A stretch of 34,792 nucleotides of DNA from Caryophanales bacterium UBA2253 (lineage in GTDB: Bacteria > Bacillota_I > Bacilli_A > ML615J-28 > CAG-698). Below are positions 30,840 through 34,792 of this stretch, piece after piece. Location: the NCBI GenBank assembly GCA_002347755.1, contig DDXT01000073.1:1-34792 (forward strand), given 5' to 3'. The notes below the pieces were generated by a model. The model was not told where the DNA came from, ran no database searches, and saw only the letters and a program-made list of their open reading frames with translations. The position numbers were made by a program, and so were the translations under genes. Positions within the stretch are counted from its first letter, which is position 1. Each line of letters opens with the position of its first letter.

Positions 30840-32192
30840 TCACTCCCATTCTCGTGATTCGTCGGTGCTGCTGAACAAAGAATGCGAGCCGTTGAAAATC
30901 AAGAAAATACTGTCAGTGATGCCCTGACGGTTTTTGGCGATGATCAGTTCGGTTTTCGCATTGCGAGCCTTCTTGGTGGTATCTTCATCGGTCTTGGTCG
31001 GTTCGCGATGCAAGAACATGACGATGTCGGCATCCTGCTCGATGCTCCCGGATTCACGCAAGTCCGACAGAACCGGACGCTTGTCCTCCCGTTGTTCGAC
31101 CAAACGCGACAGTTGCGACAGCGCCAAAACCGGAACCTGCATTTCCCGCGCCATCATTTTCAGCTGACGGGAGATCCGGGATACTTCTTCGACCCGGCTG
31201 GAGGTTTTTCGTTTGGTAGTCAAAAGCTGCAAATAGTCCACGACCACAAAATCCAGCTTGTTGTCCCGTTTCAGTTTTCGGCAGACCGTAACCAATTCTT
31301 CGATGTCGGTCGCTCCGGCTTCATCCAAGTAAATGTTGAACTTGTCAATCTTGGTTTTGGCCGCATAGAGCGTTGCCATTTCCGCGTCGGTCAGTTTCCC
31401 GGCCCGAATCTTGCTGAGGGTCAGACCGGAATGCGAAGCGTATACCCGCATCAACAATTGGTCGATCCCCATTTCCAAGGAGAAAAACGCGACGTGGGAA
31501 CCCATGCTTTCGCAGGCGTTGGTCGCCAGATTCAGGGCCAAAGCCGATTTTCCGATTCCGGGACGGGCCGCCAAAATGGTCAATTCGCCGTTTTGGAAAC
31601 CAAAGGTCAAACGGTTCAGGGCTTTGAATCCGGTATCAATGCCGGTCAGACCTTCCGTTTCTTTGCTCTTGTTGGATTCAACAATGCTCAGTACTTTGTC
31701 CGTTGCGGTGTCGATCCGAATCAAATCGACGGTTTTCCGCTTGTTTATGACTTCAATGAAGTCTTTTTCCGCTTCGGCGATCATTTCGCCGAACGGTTGT
31801 TTATGATCCAATATGCGGTTCGAAATGTCCTGCATTTTCGAAAGCAGTTCGCGTTCGACCGATTTTTCTTTGATGACTTCGATGTAAGCCGCCACATTGA
31901 CGACCGAAGGGATGGCATCCATCAGTTCAAAAAGATACTGGGATCCGCCGGTGGCTTCGAAGACATTATTCTTTTTCAGTTGGTCCATGACCGAAGAAAC
32001 GTCGATCACCCGTTTGGCTTTGTCCAGTTCAATGATGGCGTTCATGATGTTCGCGTTCGGAACGAAGTAGAAATCGCGGTAATCCAGGCGAGCGACTAAC
32101 TCCGAAGCGTAGTTGTTTTCGATCAATACGGATCCGAGAACGTAATTTTCAGCGTCCCGGCTGCAAGGGATCTGGCGGTTGGTCTCCATCAT
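30840..32192 (-). CDS. dnaB: Replicative DNA helicase DnaB
   Basis: Hexameric 5'-3' helicase of the replication fork (called DnaC in Bacillus), 450 aa. N-terminal helical domain about 1-105, from IPCSRDAENYVLGS. RecA-like domain: Walker A AARPGIGKSALAL with K215, the arginine-linked RVYASHSGLTLSKIRAG segment, Walker B LDFVVVDYLQLL and the C-terminal SGSIEQDADIVMFLHRE. The ATG overlaps the rplI stop by 4 nt. The order gdpP-rplI-dnaB matches other Bacillota. Confidence 0.96.
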   Translation of the reverse strand: MMETNRQIPCSRDAENYVLGSVLIENNYASELVARLDYRDFYFVPNANIMNAIIELDKAKRVIDVSSVMDQLKKNNVFEATGGSQYLFELMDAIPSVVNVAAYIEVIKEKSVERELLSKMQDISNRILDHKQPFGEMIAEAEKDFIEVINKRKTVDLIRIDTATDKVLSIVESNKSKETEGLTGIDTGFKALNRLTFGFQNGELTILAARPGIGKSALALNLATNACESMGSHVAFFSLEMGIDQLLMRVYASHSGLTLSKIRAGKLTDAEMATLYAAKTKIDKFNIYLDEAGATDIEELVTVCRKLKRDNKLDFVVVDYLQLLTTKRKTSSRVEEVSRISRQLKMMAREMQVPVLALSQLSRLVEQREDKRPVLSDLRESGSIEQDADIVMFLHREPTKTDEDTTKKARNAKTELIIAKNRQGITDSIFLIFNGSHSLFSSTDESREWE

Positions 32193-32635
32193 TGTTTCTC
32201 CACCACGAATAAGGTGATCTGCGCGGTCACTTCTTTATGAAGCTGAATCGGGATCTTAAAAGTTCCCAGCGATTCAATGTCTTTGTCATAAATCATTTTC
32301 CGCTTGTCGAGAGTGATCCCGTTTTGGGTCTTGTATTCGTCAATGATCTGCTTGCTGCTGACGCTTCCGAATAATTTCCCTTCCTTTCCCACCCGAACGG
32401 AAACGGTAACCGGAGTCTTGTCAATGACCACCTTCAGTTTTTTCATTTCCTCCAAAAGTTTTTCTTGGGCTTCTTTTTCCAAACAGTTTCTTTTTTCCAA
32501 TTGTTTGATGTTGTCAACCGTGGCCATGATGGCTTGATCGCTTCGGATCAGGAAATTGGCATGTCCGGACGGGATATCAATGATATCGCCTTCCTTTCCT
32601 TTTCCCTTGACGTCTTTCGTTAAAATTACTTTCAT
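32189..32635 (-). CDS. rplI: 50S ribosomal protein L9 (internal start within the fusion)
   Basis: L9 binds 23S rRNA and bridges the subunits. From the ATG at 32635 the product has 148 aa, the full L9 length, with MKVILTKDVKGKGKEGDIIDI at the N-terminus, a long charged connecting helix and KLFGSVSSKQI starting the C-terminal domain. GGAGGT at 32650-32645 lies 9 nt before this ATG, a standard ribosome site, so free L9 is probably made whether or not the upstream frame reads through. dnaB overlaps its stop by 4 nt. Confidence 0.88.
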   Translation of the reverse strand: MKVILTKDVKGKGKEGDIIDIPSGHANFLIRSDQAIMATVDNIKQLEKRNCLEKEAQEKLLEEMKKLKVVIDKTPVTVSVRVGKEGKLFGSVSSKQIIDEYKTQNGITLDKRKMIYDKDIESLGTFKIPIQLHKEVTAQITLFVVEKQ

Positions 32636-34621
32636 GGTTGTTTGACCTCCCTCATCGATTTTTTTCAGTTTTTCGACCAGCGCTTCTTTTACCAACTCTG
32701 AAGTCGTGTTTTTAAATTGGGCCGCGGCGTTGTTGTAATGGCCTCCGCCCCCCAGTTGTTCCATGATGACCTGAACGTTGATTTCGTCCAAGCTGCGGGC
32801 GCTGATCGCTATTTCGTTGTTTTCGATCTTCCCGATGCAAAATGCGGCCTTGATGTTATTGACGGAAATGATGGTATCGGCGATCTTCGCGATAAAACTG
32901 CGCGGATAAACATTGTCTCCCGCGACCGCGATTCCGAATTTCCCGTCAATGATTTCCAGATTGTTGAGAATGGAAACTCTTTGCACATAATCCTGAAGAT
33001 CTTCGCGAAGGAATCTTTGGACTTTCGGCATTTCCGCTCCGAACTTCTGGAGAATGGCCAGAATGTTGAAGGTCCGGTAAGAGATCCGGTACATCAGATT
33101 GTTGGTGTCAACGATGACTCCCATCAGCATCCAAGTAGCTTCGATGCCGCTGATTTCGATCTCATGATCAAGAAATTCAAACATTTCCACGACCAATTCG
33201 ACCGTCGAAGAGGCTGAACTTTGGGTATACAGATAATCATAATTCGTAATCGCAAAATTGTTGCGGCGATGATGGTCGATGATCGCCAATTTCTTGGCTC
33301 TTTTATAAATCTTCTCATTCAAAAGCAAATTTTGATATTGAACGTCGGTAATGATCAAAAGCGAGTTATCGGTCATCTTCGCCAGCGCGTTGTCCGGCGT
33401 GATCAGGTAATCCAGGATGTTGACGTGTTCGGTTTGGATGATCTCATAAACGCTTTTGATGGTCGGATCGATCGTGGCTTCGTCAAAAACGATCTTTCCT
33501 TCCCGGCCCAGGGACTTCACAATCTTATAAACGGCTATGCATGACCCGAACGCATCCGCGTCCATGTCATCGTGGGTCATGATGAAGACCTGATCGGCTT
33601 CGTTGATCTTGTCCACCAGCTGTTCGGTTTTTACGCGGACATGGATCGGCGAGCGGTTTTCAATGGTGGTGGTCCGGGCCCCGAAATAAGTAACGATTCC
33701 GTCCAAATAAACGGAAGCTTGGTCGCCGCCCCGGTTTAAGGCCAGATCCAATTGCGCCGAAGCCATTTCAATCAAATCAGTCACAATGGCGTCCTGGCAG
33801 GCGATGCCGATGGAAGCGGTAATCCGCAGATCTTCCTTCAGAAAATAGGTTTTCACATCTTCCAGAACTTTGAATTTTTCGTCAATGAGGCTCTGAAGCT
33901 GGGCTTTGTCCATGATGATCAGATATTGTTCCTCGCTGTAACCGCGAAGGTAAATGTCATGTTTGTCGGCCCAATCGCTGAGGATTCCGATGACGTTGCT
34001 CATCTGCCGGGCTTTTTCCTGGGCGTCAAGCGCCGCCAAAGCCGGACTCAGGTTGTCCAGGTTGATGATCCCCAAAGCCAGCGTCCGGGCACTGTATTTT
34101 TTTTCGAGGGCTTTCATCTCGGTTTTGTCGCTGAAATAAATGATGTTGTCCTTCGGAAGCACCGTGCATCCGAACGTTTTCCCGTATAGATTCAGGTCAA
34201 ACTCGTTCGTCATTTTCAGGTTGGAAAACAATTCCTGGTTGATCAGTTCGATCTTGCGGTCGGTCAGAGGACTCAAAAAGATTTCTTTGGCATAATTGTT
34301 GGCCCATTCGATGACTTTGTCATCGCTGTAAACGATTATCCCAAGCGGCATTTCGTTGAAGGAATTTTCTCCGGCTTTTTTGACCCGATAGGAGATGGAG
34401 TTCCACATTTTCAGGCGGTTTTCCATCCAGTCCATTTTTTTGATCTTCCGGCTTTGGCCAGCCACCACGTAGAGGTAGGCCACCGAAGTTCCGAAAACGA
34501 AAATGGATCCGTACATGTAAAACACCGAATTCTCCGGCCGAAAGTACAGATAGATGATTGCTCCGATGGAACCAAGGAGCAGAATGACAAACAATTTTCG
34601 GAATCTAAAGGAATTTTTCAT
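32189..34621 (-). CDS. gdpP: GdpP c-di-AMP phosphodiesterase fused in frame to ribosomal protein L9
   Basis: An 810-aa reading frame joins two complete proteins. Residues 1-662 are GdpP: two membrane helices (about 8-27 and 32-52), a PAS-like domain (about 75-160), a degenerate GGDEF domain ending RGGDQASVYL, then DHH (THDDMDADAFG near 347, IDHHRR near 450) and DHHA1 (QLGGGGHYNNAAAQ near 625). It hydrolyses c-di-AMP. Residues 663-810 are a full L9. There is no stop between them, although the order gdpP-rplI is normally two genes. At the joint an A7 run (minus strand, 32665-32659) is followed by stops in both other frames, so one base decides between fusion and separate proteins. Own promoter; first gene of the operon to tsaC. 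Confidence 0.88.
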   Translation of the reverse strand: MKNSFRFRKLFVILLLGSIGAIIYLYFRPENSVFYMYGSIFVFGTSVAYLYVVAGQSRKIKKMDWMENRLKMWNSISYRVKKAGENSFNEMPLGIIVYSDDKVIEWANNYAKEIFLSPLTDRKIELINQELFSNLKMTNEFDLNLYGKTFGCTVLPKDNIIYFSDKTEMKALEKKYSARTLALGIINLDNLSPALAALDAQEKARQMSNVIGILSDWADKHDIYLRGYSEEQYLIIMDKAQLQSLIDEKFKVLEDVKTYFLKEDLRITASIGIACQDAIVTDLIEMASAQLDLALNRGGDQASVYLDGIVTYFGARTTTIENRSPIHVRVKTEQLVDKINEADQVFIMTHDDMDADAFGSCIAVYKIVKSLGREGKIVFDEATIDPTIKSVYEIIQTEHVNILDYLITPDNALAKMTDNSLLIITDVQYQNLLLNEKIYKRAKKLAIIDHHRRNNFAITNYDYLYTQSSASSTVELVVEMFEFLDHEIEISGIEATWMLMGVIVDTNNLMYRISYRTFNILAILQKFGAEMPKVQRFLREDLQDYVQRVSILNNLEIIDGKFGIAVAGDNVYPRSFIAKIADTIISVNNIKAAFCIGKIENNEIAISARSLDEINVQVIMEQLGGGGHYNNAAAQFKNTTSELVKEALVEKLKKIDEGGQTTMKVILTKDVKGKGKEGDIIDIPSGHANFLIRSDQAIMATVDNIKQLEKRNCLEKEAQEKLLEEMKKLKVVIDKTPVTVSVRVGKEGKLFGSVSSKQIIDEYKTQNGITLDKRKMIYDKDIESLGTFKIPIQLHKEVTAQITLFVVEKQ

Positions 34622-34646
34622 AAATCATCACCCTTAATTAAGAATT

Positions 34647-34655
34647 ATTATACCA
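34647..34655 (-). promoter_or_regulatory. Extended -10 promoter of the gdpP operon
   Basis: TATAAT (34652-34647) with TGG directly upstream on the minus strand. TTGTTT at 34673-34668 is a possible -35, at a short 15-nt spacing. The ATG is 25 nt on. Confidence 0.6.
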
Positions 34656-34731
34656 TATTGTTCGGAAAAACAAAATATTATTGACCAAAAATGCTGACAA
34701 CTTCCCGAGGGATGAACATTGTTTGGAAAGA

Positions 34732-34762
34732 AAATAAAAAACCATAGGTTTTCTATGGTTTT
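34732..34762 (-). terminator. Terminator of a gene beyond the right edge
   Basis: AAAACCATAG (34738-34747) pairs perfectly with CTATGGTTTT (34753-34762) around a 5-nt loop. TTTTTATTTT follows on the minus strand, so it ends a transcript entering from outside the window. Positions 34656-34731 show no gene. Confidence 0.8.
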
Positions 34763-34768
34763 CAAAAA

Positions 34769-34791
34769 GATTATGTAACTTAGTTGGGGGT
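34769..34791. repeat. 23-bp terminal inverted repeat, right copy
   Basis: Exact reverse complement of positions 1-23. As on the left, a terminator hairpin with an inward T-tract begins within about 10 nt. Confidence 0.75.
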
Positions 34792-34792
34792 A

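Noticed and set aside
30882..32099. Open frame of 405 codons on the plus strand opposite dnaB
   Set aside because: It is a shadow of dnaB in the antisense frame; the translation resembles no protein family.
132..34621. Mycoplasma-type code with TGA as tryptophan
   Set aside because: Full-length conserved proteins end at TGA (for example rplI, prfA-coupled dnaB and alr), and Trp is encoded by TGG.
1..34792. Whole window as a composite transposon or linear plasmid because of its inverted ends
   Set aside because: The contents are core chromosomal genes in conserved order, and no transposase is seen at either end. A contig break at repeated sequence is simpler.

Overview
The window looks like a chromosomal contig from a Bacillota-type bacterium, class Bacilli in the broad sense. 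It may lie near the Erysipelotrichia or the wall-less 'Tenericutes' lineages, but that placement is inference. The evidence is the gene neighbourhoods gdpP-rplI-dnaB, prfA-prmC-tsaC and rpiB-upp, the families YhaM, WalJ/YycJ, RecD2 and DUF1146 (YwzB), lipoprotein signal peptides, AGGAGG-type ribosome sites and sigma-A-like promoters, several of them extended -10. The genes read normally with TGA as a stop. GC content is moderate. No rRNA, tRNA or CRISPR array was found.

Layout. Positions 1-131 hold a 23-bp repeat, a terminator and a promoter. The plus-strand lipoprotein amidase at 132-2084 converges, across a shared terminator, on a minus-strand repair/tRNA operon uvrB-mnmA-recD2 (2134-7549). 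Next come two large paralogous lipoproteins (7655-10096 and 11014-13689) on either side of walJ/yycJ. They are followed by a CNNM/CorC-type membrane protein (13865-15232) and an overlapping RNA pair, YhaM exoribonuclease plus a divergent CCA-transferase-like protein (15364-18010). Divergent from that pair are yigZ, a 396-nt gene-free stretch with stacked palindromes, and a two-gene ABC-type operon whose ATPase has lost all its catalytic motifs (19158-20718). A decayed IS3-family element (20742-22301) interrupts a bidirectional terminator. On its far side lie DUF1146 and a PduO-type adenosyltransferase, then a CapD/FlaA1-type sugar-nucleotide dehydratase and upp-rpiB. Last is a long minus-strand operon, gdpP::rplI-dnaB-prfA-alr-prmC-membrane protein-tsaC (26384-34621). 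The window closes with a terminator and the inverted copy of the 23-bp repeat.

How the genes fit together. Most are core information-processing genes: DNA repair, replication restart and helicase loading, tRNA thiolation and t6A synthesis, release factor and its methyltransferase, and RNA 3'-end turnover. The surface genes (amidase, alanine racemase, CapD, foldase-like lipoproteins) bear on whether this lineage has a cell wall. Points most worth a second look are the in-frame GdpP-L9 fusion that hangs on one A7 homopolymer, the fully degenerate ABC ATPase, the CCA enzyme with ExE in place of DxD, the paired tandem foldase-like lipoproteins, and the apparent preference of insertion elements for terminators.
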